Below, in pieces: positions 33,716 to 42,812 of a stretch of 64,000 bases of DNA. Location: NCBI GenBank assembly GCA_046541415.1, contig JBKHDI010000011.1:8721-72720 (forward strand), read 5' to 3'. Position 1 is the first letter of the stretch. Each line of letters begins with the position of its first letter. The position numbers were made by a program, and so were the translations under genes. This DNA is from CAZOVB01 sp046541415. Lineage in GTDB: Bacteria; Planctomycetota; Phycisphaerae; SM23-33. The notes beneath the pieces were generated by a model. The model searched no databases and was not told the origin of the DNA. It worked only from the letters and a program-made list of their open reading frames with translations.

Positions 33716-35311
33716 ATGTCTTGCCAGATAATGGTTCCTGCGAACATCCGCCGATTTCTCGCTGTTGCCGCGACGCTGGTGATGGGGCTTGTCCTGTCGA
33801 GCGGCTGTTCTGAAGAGTCGGAAGACCCGGGTCGCTCAACCGAGCAGCGGCAGGACGGTTCGCAGCAGGACAACAAGGAAACGCGGGGAACCGAAGGCCT
33901 CAGCCGGCCTCTGTATCCGCAATACGATCCGACGCCCGCGCCGCAGGAGGTGACGGCGGGGCAGATCGATGCTGCCATGGAGACGTACGGCGACAGCCTG
34001 CTGTTCCTGGCCCATTCTTGGGCGCAGGAGGCGCGCGTGGACTGGGATCTCTCGGCCCTGCCCAACGGTGCCTATATCCGCGGCCGGGTTCGATGGAAGG
34101 ATTGCTTCGACGCCCAGGGCAAGTCGGTCATCGGCGCCGATGACCAGCAGGGCCAGATCCGCGAACCGAAGTTCACCTCCCTGGAAATTGCCCTGAAAGG
34201 CGAAGATCTCGAACCGATCCGCGCGACGGGATTGCTCCAACTGGACGTGCCGTTCAAGTGGAACCACGTGCAGCTGTCGGCAGGGGATGTGGGCAAGTCG
34301 GTCAAGGACGGTTCGCTTGTGGCCGAACTGACAGCCTGCGAAGGCAACCGCTATTCGCTGCAGGTCTCCGGTGTCGCCAAGCCCGATGCGATGGTCTTCT
34401 TCGCCCGTGACGATACGGGCAGGCGGCTTGTCGGGCGCAAGTCGATGCGCATGGGCGGTACGATCCATGCTCAGGCAGCGGGCAGGGTGGCCAGTGTGGA
34501 TGTTTACGTGCCGTACATGCAGCACAAGGCGGTGCGGGAGGTCGTGGCCCTGGACGAGCCGGATGACGAGGCCTTCGGGCGGGCCGACGGACCTGCCGTG
34601 CCCAACCCGCGGTACCAGGCCGAGGGATTCGAACTGGCCTTCGAGGAGATGACGGCCGAGGAGCTCCGCAGCCGGACGAAGGTGCTGATGACGCGGAACC
34701 ATGCGATGTTCGGCTTCAATCAGCCGGAGGTCCGGGTCTACCTGCCGGCCGTGGACAACAGTGCCTTTGCCGAAATCGACTTCGGCAGCAAGGAGCAGAA
34801 GCAGCAGATCCTTCGCGACCAGGCAGGCCAATCCGTGGCTTGCGAGATCGAGCTGGGCGTATTCGGCACGAACGGGGGCGGGTTCGGCAACGAGATCCGC
34901 TTCAATCCGGCCGACGATGCAGAGGGCCCCGTCCAGTTCGCCCGGGCCGTCGGGCAGATCCAGATCCGCTACCCGGCCGTGGTCCGTCGGGTGGTGCTGA
35001 CCAGGCAGCAGCCGACGGCAGGAGACATCAAGGCGACCTTCCAGGGCAACCGGGTGCGGATCGAGGGCTGGCAGCAGCCGGATAGCCCTTCCTTTGACCA
35101 GCAGTACGCGGCCATCCGGGCCTACGACGCGACGGGCAAGCGGCTGGCGATGCTCGACGCGGGGATGTTTTTTGGCGGCAGCGGCAGGTTCTGGGGCAAT
35201 CCGCTGCGGCTGGAGTTGATCCAGGTCGACAGGTACCTGGATGTCGCGGTCCCGTTTGACCTGGCCGCGCCCGACCTGCTGCCCGAGGATCAGAAAGGTC
35301 AGCAGCCCTGA
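33716..35311 (+). CDS. Large lipoprotein of unknown function
   Basis: A 531-residue predicted lipoprotein: signal peptide with lipobox LSSGC (C31), a low-complexity linker rich in Glu/Gln/Arg, then a long region predicted beta-rich with alternating hydrophobic strands (VASVDVYVPYM; VRVYLPAVDNSAFAEIDFG; IQIRYPAVVRRVVLT). Repeated motifs suggest several beta-sandwich modules, but I recognise no family and see no catalytic signature. Start ATG 33716 has a GGAAGG site. It is convergent with 35337-36353 (25 bases between stops). Confidence 0.75.
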   Translation: MSCQIMVPANIRRFLAVAATLVMGLVLSSGCSEESEDPGRSTEQRQDGSQQDNKETRGTEGLSRPLYPQYDPTPAPQEVTAGQIDAAMETYGDSLLFLAHSWAQEARVDWDLSALPNGAYIRGRVRWKDCFDAQGKSVIGADDQQGQIREPKFTSLEIALKGEDLEPIRATGLLQLDVPFKWNHVQLSAGDVGKSVKDGSLVAELTACEGNRYSLQVSGVAKPDAMVFFARDDTGRRLVGRKSMRMGGTIHAQAAGRVASVDVYVPYMQHKAVREVVALDEPDDEAFGRADGPAVPNPRYQAEGFELAFEEMTAEELRSRTKVLMTRNHAMFGFNQPEVRVYLPAVDNSAFAEIDFGSKEQKQQILRDQAGQSVACEIELGVFGTNGGGFGNEIRFNPADDAEGPVQFARAVGQIQIRYPAVVRRVVLTRQQPTAGDIKATFQGNRVRIEGWQQPDSPSFDQQYAAIRAYDATGKRLAMLDAGMFFGGSGRFWGNPLRLELIQVDRYLDVAVPFDLAAPDLLPEDQKGQQP

Positions 35312-35336
35312 TACAGCCTGCCTCGGTCCAGCCGGT

Positions 35337-36353
35337 TCAGTGGACTTCCTGCCCGCCGGCGCGGGAGCGGAGGATGTCGATCTTCTCGCGGACCTCGTGG
35401 GCCATGCGGGTGTTGGGGTAATCCTGCATGATCTGCTCGCCGGTTTCGACGGCCTCGGCCCAGCGTTGGTCGGTTACGCAGATCGCGAACTGCACGCCGA
35501 GCTGGTGAAGCTTGGCGCGGAAGACCCCGCGGGCAGAGTCGCTCAGGGCGGCAGCTTCCTGGGGCGTCAGGTAGCTGTCCAGCTGTCTGAGCAGCTCGAT
35601 GCCGGCCTCGATGTCATTCTTGCGGACGGCCTCGCCATAGCGTTGGAGCAGGTCGCGTTTGACCTTGTTGCGGGCCTGTTCGATTCGACGGGGCAATTGC
35701 TGGACCTTCTCGTGATCAGGGAAGACCGGCAGGAGGCGCTGGGCCTCACGCCGGGCGCGGGGCCAGTCCTGTCGCCGCACCGACTCCTCGACGCGGGCGA
35801 TGGCTGCCTCGACCTGCCCATCGTTGGAGGCCCGCTTCGTCTGGGCCAGTTCGTTCCGCATCCGCTGGGCGACATCGCCGTAGCCGGACTGCTCGACCTT
35901 TTCAATCAGCGTCTCAGCCGAGGCGTAATCCTGCTGGGCCAGGTCGGAATGGATGGTCTCCAGAAAGGCCTCCAGTTCCCGCTCGCGGTAGACGAGGCTC
36001 TTGGCCTTGTCCGAGAGGGTCGACAGGTCGATCAGCGTCCGCAGAGATTCTTCCTGACTGGACAGGAGAGATTCGACCCGTGCCATCCGCCCGGAAAGCT
36101 GGTGGGTATCCTCGCTTCCGGCCAGCAGAGACTTGACCAGCCCCAGGGCCACGAACTCCCAGCCTGTCAATGCGATGGCACTGAGGCCCAGCAGGATTCC
36201 GACCGCTGTCATCGCAGCATTGGAACTCTGGACCCCCAGAACGACAAAAGTGACGCCCGCCCCCAGCATCGCAAGGGCAGCCAGGACAGAGAATACCACC
36301 GCAACCGACGCGCACCGCGTGAGCCACCCGTTTTTCCCGAGACCGTCAGCCAT
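35337..36353 (-). CDS. Inner-membrane protein with helical/TPR-like cytoplasmic or periplasmic domain
   Basis: A 338-residue protein with two N-terminal membrane helices (about residues 15-40 and 46-72) followed by an all-helical region. Repeating helix pairs with Ala/Leu spacing (LAQQDYASAETLIEKVEQSG; VRRQDWPRARREAQRLLPVF; TDQRWAEAVETGEQIMQDYP) look like TPR units that could bind partner proteins. ATG 36353 has an AGGAG site. No neighbour in the same direction. Possibly an envelope assembly or signalling scaffold, but this is inference from architecture only. Confidence 0.75.
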   Translation of the reverse strand: MADGLGKNGWLTRCASVAVVFSVLAALAMLGAGVTFVVLGVQSSNAAMTAVGILLGLSAIALTGWEFVALGLVKSLLAGSEDTHQLSGRMARVESLLSSQEESLRTLIDLSTLSDKAKSLVYRERELEAFLETIHSDLAQQDYASAETLIEKVEQSGYGDVAQRMRNELAQTKRASNDGQVEAAIARVEESVRRQDWPRARREAQRLLPVFPDHEKVQQLPRRIEQARNKVKRDLLQRYGEAVRKNDIEAGIELLRQLDSYLTPQEAAALSDSARGVFRAKLHQLGVQFAICVTDQRWAEAVETGEQIMQDYPNTRMAHEVREKIDILRSRAGGQEVH

Positions 36354-36551
36354 TGTAAAACTCCTTACCAGTTTCGGTTCCAGACCCTGTAGAGATGTGC
36401 TAATCCATACTATGCTGTAGAGTTGGTGTTTGTCACGGATTTCCCACCCGGATGAGCGAAGACCCGGCTCAGCCGGGGGCTTGTCGCCAAGGCAGCCCGA
36501 GGGTACTATTGGCGCTCAGCCGCTGATTCCCTTCCCCAAGAGTAGACGCAC

Positions 36552-37262
36552 ATGCCCCGCGAACAGATGAGCGAAAAAAAGGTGGCCGCCTACCTGAACA
36601 TAGACCTGCGGGAGATCCAAAAGCTGGCCTCCCGTGGCCAGATCCCATGCCGACGTGTCGGCGGGGAGTTCATTTTCACCAAGGTCGAGGTCGACCACTG
36701 GGCCTTCGAACGCTTCGGCAAAATGGACCGCCACGACCTGGCCGGGCTCGAGAAGGGCGTGTCCAGCCATCACGGCCACGAGCACGAGCAGCTGCTGCTG
36801 AGCCCGCTGATCCCGGAAGACGGCCTGGCCGTGCCCCTCGATGCCCGCACCGGCGATGCCGCCCTGCGCAAGCTCGTCGAACTGGGAGAGAAGGTGGGCA
36901 TGGTCTACGTTCCAGGAGAGGTGCTCGACGAACTCCGCCAGCGGGAGCAGCTCTGCTCGACCGCGCTGATGCCCGGCGTGGCCATGCCCCACCCCCGACA
37001 CCCGCTGCCCTACGACATTGCCGAGAGCTTCGTGCTGGTGGGGCTGACCCACAGCGGCATCCCCTACGGCGCGGAGGACGGCTCGCTGACGCGCCTGTTC
37101 TTCATGATCTGCTGCAAGGACGAGAAGACCCACCTGCACGTGCTGGCTCGCCTGGCCAGGATGCTTCACGAAGACCAGGCCGTCGATCGGTTCATCTCGG
37201 CCGAGCATCCCGATCAACTCCGCCAGATGCTCCTGGAATGCGAGGAATCCCTTCTCAACTGA
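36552..37262 (+). CDS. HTH domain fused to PTS EIIA (EIIA-Ntr/Fru type)
   Basis: A 236-residue protein. Residues 1-55 are an excisionase-like HTH (MSEKKVAAYLNIDLREIQKL, then GQIPCRRVGGEFIFTKVEVD). Residues about 85-236 are a PTS EIIA type-2 domain with the phosphorylatable histidine H147 in GVAMPHPRHPL and the ending LHVLARLARMLHED. By family knowledge the EIIA part takes phosphate from HPr or NPr; here it may control DNA binding by the HTH. No EIIB, EIIC or HPr is in the window, so it is regulatory rather than transport. Followed after 21 bases by the DUF58 gene. Confidence 0.83.
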   Translation: MPREQMSEKKVAAYLNIDLREIQKLASRGQIPCRRVGGEFIFTKVEVDHWAFERFGKMDRHDLAGLEKGVSSHHGHEHEQLLLSPLIPEDGLAVPLDARTGDAALRKLVELGEKVGMVYVPGEVLDELRQREQLCSTALMPGVAMPHPRHPLPYDIAESFVLVGLTHSGIPYGAEDGSLTRLFFMICCKDEKTHLHVLARLARMLHEDQAVDRFISAEHPDQLRQMLLECEESLLN

Positions 37263-37283
37263 TACCCCAGCAGGGGGGCAAGC

Positions 37284-38183
37284 GTGAGCGATCGCAAAGA
37301 AAAGATTTTCGATGCAGGCTTCCACAGGAGGCTCAAGGGGCTGGAACTGATGGCCCGGCGGATCGCCGAAGGTACGCCCGGCGGTCAGCGCCGCAGCCGA
37401 CGCATCGGCGACGGCCTGGAGTTTGCCGACCACCGCGACTACAGCCCCGGCGACGACGTGCGGTTCGTCGACTGGCCCTACTACGCCCGCATGGAAAAGC
37501 TCCTGATCCGCCTGTTTCACCGGCAGGGGGACTCTCGCGTGACGATCCTGCTGGACGTCTCCGGCTCGATGGGACCGGCCGGGGCGGACGACCGGAAGTT
37601 CATCTACGCTCTGCAGACCGCCGCAGCCCTGGGCGCCATCGCCATGGGCGCTATGGACCGCCTGGAGGTCCTGGCCCTGCCGGCCGAGGGGCCTGGCTTG
37701 TCCGTGGGGCGAGGTCAGGCCCGGCTCGGCGCCCTGCTGGAGATGCTGGCCTCGCTGGCCCCGGCCGGTCCTACGGATCTGCTGGACCCCGTCAGCCGAT
37801 GGGCCCGGACCCGACACGAGACAACCCATTGTCTGCTGATCAGCGACCTTCTGGAGCAGGGCGAAGCGATGGGCCCGCTGCTTCGGCGCCTTTCCGCGGC
37901 CCGCTGCCCGAGCACGGTAATCCACCTCTACAGCCCCGAAGATGCATCCCCCCAGGCCCGGGGTCCGGTCCAGCTGCAGTGTGCCGAAAGCGGCCAAGAG
38001 CTGAAACTCGACGCCTCCGAGCAGTTGGTCGAGGCGTACCGGGCGGCTTGGCGCCAGTGGGCGGGCAGCATGGAGAGGCTGGCCACAACAGCCGGGGCCG
38101 ACTACGTCCGTGCCCCCTGCGACGTGCCGTTTGAGAAGCTCGTGCTGGGTACGCTTCGGCGAAGCGGGGTAATCCGTCGCTAG
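37284..38183 (+). CDS. DUF58 (von Willebrand A-like) protein
   Basis: A 299-residue soluble protein of the DUF58 family: N-terminal GGQRRSRRIGDGLEFADHRD and DYSPGDDVRFVDWPYYAR, then a vWA-like fold with the MIDAS motif LLDVSGSM at about residues 89-96, and a C-terminal Leu/Ala region. DUF58 proteins usually act with MoxR-type AAA ATPases, but none is present nearby; here the partner gene is the HTH-EIIA protein 21 bases upstream. Start GTG 37284 has a G-rich site. Role is probably assembly or metal-dependent protein interaction. Confidence 0.85.
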   Translation: MSDRKEKIFDAGFHRRLKGLELMARRIAEGTPGGQRRSRRIGDGLEFADHRDYSPGDDVRFVDWPYYARMEKLLIRLFHRQGDSRVTILLDVSGSMGPAGADDRKFIYALQTAAALGAIAMGAMDRLEVLALPAEGPGLSVGRGQARLGALLEMLASLAPAGPTDLLDPVSRWARTRHETTHCLLISDLLEQGEAMGPLLRRLSAARCPSTVIHLYSPEDASPQARGPVQLQCAESGQELKLDASEQLVEAYRAAWRQWAGSMERLATTAGADYVRAPCDVPFEKLVLGTLRRSGVIRR

Positions 38184-38277
38184 CGGGCATGAAAATAGCG
38201 GACGCAGCGGGTGCGATGCCGTAGAATTCATCAACCGCCCGCTTGTCCCGGGCCCGAACGGTTCAATAAGGTGCAGC

Positions 38278-39702
38278 ATGCGTGACTGGAAGACATTCCT
38301 TCCGCTGGCAGTGGCGTTGGTGATCGTGGCCATCTCGGCCGGTCTTGCCCCGATGCTTGCCCGCGAGATTTCCTACTCGATTACCCTCGGGCGCAGCCAG
38401 GCGGCGCGGTCCGAGTTGGCCAAGCTCAGCCGCGAGTACGGCCACCTGTCGCAGATGTTCCGCCTGACGGTCGATGCGGTGGCCCCGGCGGTTGTAGAGA
38501 TTCATGTCTACGGCGGCTCGGGCAGCGTACGGGCCGGAAGGCAGGTCCAGTACGGGCTGGGCAGCGGGGTGATCATCGACGCCGATTTCGGCTACGTGCT
38601 GACCAATCATCACGTTATCGCCGATGCAGACCGGCTGGAGGTGGTCCTTCAGGATGGCCGGCGACTGACGGCCGAATGGTCCCGCTCGGATGAGGCGACG
38701 GACCTGGCAGTGCTGAAGATCGCCCCTGCCCGGCTGGTTGCAGCCCCGCTGGGCGACTCGGCCGAGGTGGAGGTCGGCGACCTGGTGCTGGCCATCGGTG
38801 CCCCGGACGGTCTGAGCCAGTCGGTCACCAGTGGGATCATCTCGGCGATCGGCCGGACCGCGGTGGGCTCGACCGACAGCTATCGCGACTTCATGCAGAC
38901 CGACGCGGCGATCAACAAGGGCAATTCCGGCGGGCCCCTTGTCAATCTTCGCGGCGAAGTGATCGGGATCAACACGGCGATCCATTCCCGCAGCGGCGGG
39001 TACGAAGGCATCGGATTCGCGATCCCGGCGAACATGGCCTGGCCCATCGCCCGGCAGCTGATCGAGACAGGCCAGGTCGCAAGGGGGTATCTGGGCATTG
39101 GCATGCAGCCGGTTGATGATGACCTGGCCGAGAGCTTCTCCCTGCCTCACACGCGGGGCGTGTTGGTGGCGCAGGTGGCTCCGGGCGGCCCGGCCGAGCA
39201 GGCCGGCCTGCAGGAGGGCGACTTCGTCACCGAAATCGACGGAAGGGATGTCCGGGGCAGCGACGACGTGCGGACCATCATCGCCAGCCTGAGCCCCGGT
39301 CATGTGGCCCGGATTGTGGTGTACAGGCAGGGCGAGCAGCAGTCCATCGAGGTCCGGTTGGGTCGACAGCCCGAGGATATGTCCCGGGCGATGATCCCGC
39401 GGCGCCCGCGGCAGGAGGGCGGGTCGGGGCTCTCGCTGGAGACGCTGGACGGGCCTCTGGCTCGCAGGTGGGGCTACCCGGCCGATCAGGCGGGGCTGCT
39501 GGTGGTCGATGTCCGGGCCGGCTCTGCCGCCTGGCGGGCCGGGCTGCGCAGCGGGGAGGTAATCACCCACGCCGACGGCACTGTCCTGGAAAGTCCGGAA
39601 GCCTTCGTCCAAGCGCTGGACCGGGCCGATCCGCGGCGCGGCGTGCGGCTGAAAGTCCGCAACCCGGTCGGCCAGCAAAGGTTCGTACTGCTTCGACCAT
39701 AA
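38278..39702 (+). CDS. HtrA/DegP-type periplasmic serine protease with two PDZ domains
   Basis: A 474-residue protease. An N-terminal membrane segment or signal anchor (about 9-29) is followed by a trypsin-like domain with H112 (TNHHVI), D142 (TDLAVLK) and S217 (KGNSGGPLV), the complete catalytic triad. Two PDZ domains follow (about 275-365 with RGYLGIGMQPV and GLQEGDFVTEIDGRDV; about 390-470 with GLLVVDVRAGSAAWRAGL). It should degrade or refold misfolded envelope proteins under stress. It lies upstream of the Hsp20-Lon genes, which together form a protein-quality block, though a separate promoter precedes hsp20. Confidence 0.93.
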   Translation: MRDWKTFLPLAVALVIVAISAGLAPMLAREISYSITLGRSQAARSELAKLSREYGHLSQMFRLTVDAVAPAVVEIHVYGGSGSVRAGRQVQYGLGSGVIIDADFGYVLTNHHVIADADRLEVVLQDGRRLTAEWSRSDEATDLAVLKIAPARLVAAPLGDSAEVEVGDLVLAIGAPDGLSQSVTSGIISAIGRTAVGSTDSYRDFMQTDAAINKGNSGGPLVNLRGEVIGINTAIHSRSGGYEGIGFAIPANMAWPIARQLIETGQVARGYLGIGMQPVDDDLAESFSLPHTRGVLVAQVAPGGPAEQAGLQEGDFVTEIDGRDVRGSDDVRTIIASLSPGHVARIVVYRQGEQQSIEVRLGRQPEDMSRAMIPRRPRQEGGSGLSLETLDGPLARRWGYPADQAGLLVVDVRAGSAAWRAGLRSGEVITHADGTVLESPEAFVQALDRADPRRGVRLKVRNPVGQQRFVLLRP

Positions 39703-39715
39703 TTTGTCACAAGTC

Positions 39716-39744
39716 TTACCATCGATGCAGGGCCATGTTACAAT
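39716..39744 (+). promoter_or_regulatory. Promoter of the hsp20-lon operon
   Basis: TTACCA (39716-39721) and TACAAT (39739-39744) with a 17-base spacer, about 65 bases before the hsp20 ATG. No CIRCE repeat or sigma32-like CCCCATNT box is visible, so the basis of any heat control is unclear. Confidence 0.5.
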
Positions 39745-39808
39745 AACAGGCGTGTCGGGCGGGCAGGTCCCGTCTGCATGCGATCATTTCGTCAGTTAGG
39801 GATCCGAG

Positions 39809-40219
39809 ATGGCAGATCTTACAGACCATTCCCGTCGAGGCGAATCGCAGCTGGGGAATCTGACCCGCTGGGTCGACTCGCTGCTGGGCAAGCCGTACCA
39901 CAAATTCTGCTCCGACCGCACCTGGTCGCCGGCAGCAAACCTCTACGAAAGTCCCACCTCCTACCACGCGGTATTCGACCTGGCGGGGATCGACCCGGGC
40001 GATATCGATCTCTACGTCGACAAAGGCGTGCTGCACCTGACGGGCAAGCGCCTGGCCCCGGCCATGCCCGAGCAGCCCAACTGTATCGTCCACTCGATGG
40101 AAATCGATCAGGGCGAATTCTGCCGCCGGGTTACGCTGCCCGGCGACGTCCAGGTCGATTCAATCCAGGCGGTCTACCGGGCCGGGCTTCTCGTTGTCGA
40201 ACTGCCCCGGGAAGTGTGA
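39809..40219 (+). CDS. Hsp20/alpha-crystallin small heat-shock protein
   Basis: A 136-residue ATP-independent chaperone. The alpha-crystallin domain spans about 45-136: AANLYESPTSYHAVFDLAGI, DIDLYVDKGVLHLTGKR, GEFCRRVTLPGDVQVDSIQA and the final AGLLVVELPR. The C-terminal IxI tail is missing, and the protein stops two residues after ELPRE-V, so oligomer assembly may differ from typical family members. The stop is 8 bases before the lon ATG, indicating coupled translation of holder chaperone and protease. Confidence 0.9.
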   Translation: MADLTDHSRRGESQLGNLTRWVDSLLGKPYHKFCSDRTWSPAANLYESPTSYHAVFDLAGIDPGDIDLYVDKGVLHLTGKRLAPAMPEQPNCIVHSMEIDQGEFCRRVTLPGDVQVDSIQAVYRAGLLVVELPREV

Positions 40220-40227
40220 TCCGAAAC

Positions 40228-42675
40228 ATGGCCAAACCCAAACGTCCCGGTCAATCCGTCGATCACGATAGCTCCGCCGCCAGCGTCCCGACAAGGCGCA
40301 GCGCCCCCAGCCGTCCCGCCCAGGCTACAGAACACCCGATCCCGTCACAGACACCCGTGATGGTCCTGCGGGAGATGGTGCTCTTCCCGGGGACGATCGT
40401 GCCCCTGCCCCTGGAGAACCCCGCCGACCGCGAACTGGTCTCGGCAGCCCTGCCGTCCCAGCAGATCGTCACCTTCGTTGCAAGAAAAGATTCCCTCGCC
40501 GAAGAGCCCTCCCCCGAGCATCTCCACGAGATAGGCACGGCTGCAATGCTGCTGAAGCTGCTGCGGCGGGATGACGGCACGCAGACGATCATCGTCCACG
40601 GACTTCAGCGGGTTCGGATCGGCCAGTACACCCAGACCGAGCCGTTCCTGCAGGCGAAGATCGAGCCGATCCCGCAAACCCACCCCAAGGGCAAGGTCAT
40701 CCAGGCCCTGGAATCGAGTATCCGCGACCAGGCCCGCAGGATCATCCAAGCCAACCCCGACGTGCCCGACGAGGCCGCAGAGGTCCTTGCCAACATCGAC
40801 CATCCGGGTATGCTGGCCGATTTCCTGGTCTCGAACCTCAAGATGTCCATCGAGGCCAAGCAGCAGTTTCTGGCCCAGAAGGATGTCCGCAAGCGACTGG
40901 AACAATTGGCCGTCGAGTTGCAGAGGCAGCTGGACCTGGTCGAGCTGACTGAGAAGATCCAGCAGGACGTGCGGAACAAGATGGCCAAGGACCATCGCGA
41001 GCATTTCCTTCACGAACAGCTCCGGGCGATCCAGAATGAACTGGGTGCCTTGGACGAGAAGGGCGAGGACATCCAGCAGCTGCGATCGGCGGTCGAGCAG
41101 GCGGGCATGGGCGAAAAGGTCCGCCGCGAGGCCGAGCGACAGCTCGACCGCATGCAGCGAGTCCCGAGCATCAGCCCGGAGTATGGAATCCTGCGGAGCT
41201 ACATCGAAACGCTCTCGGAACTGCCCTGGGCATCGCTGAGCCAGGACAATCTCGACGTGGCCCGGGCCGAGCGGATCCTCAATGAGGACCACTACGACCT
41301 GGAGAAGATCAAGCGACGCATCCTGGAGTTCCTGGCCGTGCGGAAGCTGGCCCCGGGATTGCCCGGTCCGATCCTCTGTTTCGTCGGCCCGCCGGGCGTG
41401 GGCAAGACCTCCCTGGGCCAGTCGATCGCCCGGGCGATGGGCAGGCAGTTCATCCGGATGTCGCTGGGCGGCGTGCGCGACGAGGCCGAGCTGCGAGGAC
41501 ACCGCCGCACCTACGTCGGAGCCATGCCCGGACGGATCATCCAGGAACTCCGCAAGGCGGGCACGGCCAATCCCGTCTTCATGCTCGACGAGCTGGACAA
41601 GGTCGGCCAGGACTTCCGCGGCGACCCGACCAGCGCCTTGCTGGAAGTGCTCGACCCGGCCCAGAACCACTCGTTCCAGGACCACTACCTGGCCCTGCCG
41701 TTCGATCTGTCCCGCGTGCTGTTTATCGCAACGGCGAACTATCTCTCGCCCGTTCCCGCAGCCCTGCGCGACCGGATGGAGGTCATCGAACTGCCCGGCT
41801 ACAGTCTGAAGGAGAAGCTGCAGATCGCCCAGCGTTTCCTCGTTCCACGACAGCTGGAAACCAACGGCCTGACCGAGTCGAAGTGCAAATGGAAGCCCCA
41901 GGCCCTCCAGAAGGTTATCGAAGATTACACCCGCGAGGCCGGCGTGCGTGAACTGGAACGGCAGATCGGGTCGGTCTGCAGGCACGTTGCGGCCCTGATT
42001 GCCCGCGGCAAGGCGCGGTCGCGCACGGTCAACGGCAGACTGATCGCCGAGGCGCTCGGGCCGGTCAAGTACATCTCTGAACTGGCAGGCAGGACCTCTG
42101 TTCCCGGCGTGGTGACCGGGTTGGCCCAGACGCCTGTCGGCGGGACGATCCTGTTCATCGAGGCGGCCGTGTACCCGGGCAAGGGACAACTGATCCTGAC
42201 CGGCCAGATCGGCGATGTCATGCGGGAAAGCGCACAGGCTGCCTTCAGCCTGGTCAAGTCCAAGGGCGAGGGGCTGGGCCTGTCGGCCGAGCAGTTGGCC
42301 CAGGCCGACGTGCACCTGCATGTCCCGGCCGGGGCGATCCCGAAAGACGGACCTTCTGCGGGCATTTCCATCCTCTCAGCCCTGATGAGCCTGTTTACCG
42401 GCAGGGCGGTTTCTCCTGAGATCGCCATGACCGGCGAGATCACGCTTCGCGGCCTGGTTCTTCCGGTCGGGGGGGTCCGGGCCAAGGTTCTGGCTGCGCG
42501 TCGGGCGGGAATTCGCACGGTTCTGCTGCCCGACCAGAACCGGAAGGACCTCGAGGAAATTCCCGCCGAAGCACGGAACGATCTGGAATTCATCTGGGTC
42601 AAGACAGCCGACGACGTCATGGCGGCCGTGCTGGGAGCCAAGCCCGATTCCCCGAAGACGAAAACCGTTTCTTGA
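40228..42675 (+). CDS. lon: ATP-dependent protease Lon
   Basis: An 815-residue LonA-type AAA+ protease. A short Arg/Ser/Pro-rich N-terminal extension precedes the substrate-binding domain (VMVLREMVLFPGTIVPLPL). Then come the coiled-coil region, Walker A GPPGVGKTSLGQS, Walker B PVFMLDELDK and the sensor region. The peptidase domain has the Ser-Lys dyad S710 (KDGPSAGI) and K753 (GVRAKVLAARR). It degrades misfolded and regulatory proteins in the cytosol. The ATG follows the hsp20 stop by 8 bases with no strong ribosome site of its own, supporting translational coupling. Confidence 0.96.
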   Translation: MAKPKRPGQSVDHDSSAASVPTRRSAPSRPAQATEHPIPSQTPVMVLREMVLFPGTIVPLPLENPADRELVSAALPSQQIVTFVARKDSLAEEPSPEHLHEIGTAAMLLKLLRRDDGTQTIIVHGLQRVRIGQYTQTEPFLQAKIEPIPQTHPKGKVIQALESSIRDQARRIIQANPDVPDEAAEVLANIDHPGMLADFLVSNLKMSIEAKQQFLAQKDVRKRLEQLAVELQRQLDLVELTEKIQQDVRNKMAKDHREHFLHEQLRAIQNELGALDEKGEDIQQLRSAVEQAGMGEKVRREAERQLDRMQRVPSISPEYGILRSYIETLSELPWASLSQDNLDVARAERILNEDHYDLEKIKRRILEFLAVRKLAPGLPGPILCFVGPPGVGKTSLGQSIARAMGRQFIRMSLGGVRDEAELRGHRRTYVGAMPGRIIQELRKAGTANPVFMLDELDKVGQDFRGDPTSALLEVLDPAQNHSFQDHYLALPFDLSRVLFIATANYLSPVPAALRDRMEVIELPGYSLKEKLQIAQRFLVPRQLETNGLTESKCKWKPQALQKVIEDYTREAGVRELERQIGSVCRHVAALIARGKARSRTVNGRLIAEALGPVKYISELAGRTSVPGVVTGLAQTPVGGTILFIEAAVYPGKGQLILTGQIGDVMRESAQAAFSLVKSKGEGLGLSAEQLAQADVHLHVPAGAIPKDGPSAGISILSALMSLFTGRAVSPEIAMTGEITLRGLVLPVGGVRAKVLAARRAGIRTVLLPDQNRKDLEEIPAEARNDLEFIWVKTADDVMAAVLGAKPDSPKTKTVS

Positions 42676-42700
42676 GCTGCCCCGCCCAGGCTCAAATGCA

Positions 42701-42729
42701 TTGGCTTGTTTGAACAAAAGCTGTACAAT
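42701..42729 (+). promoter_or_regulatory. Promoter of the zinc-ribbon membrane protein
   Basis: TTGGCT (42701-42706) and TACAAT (42724-42729) separated by 17 bases, about 80 bases before the ATG at 42813. Confidence 0.6.
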
Positions 42730-42812
42730 AGGTGTACCAAATAGCAGTACTGTTCAGTTCACTACGATCCGACTCAATTTCCAATTCCAGCAGTAGCTCG
42801 AGGAGACACGCC

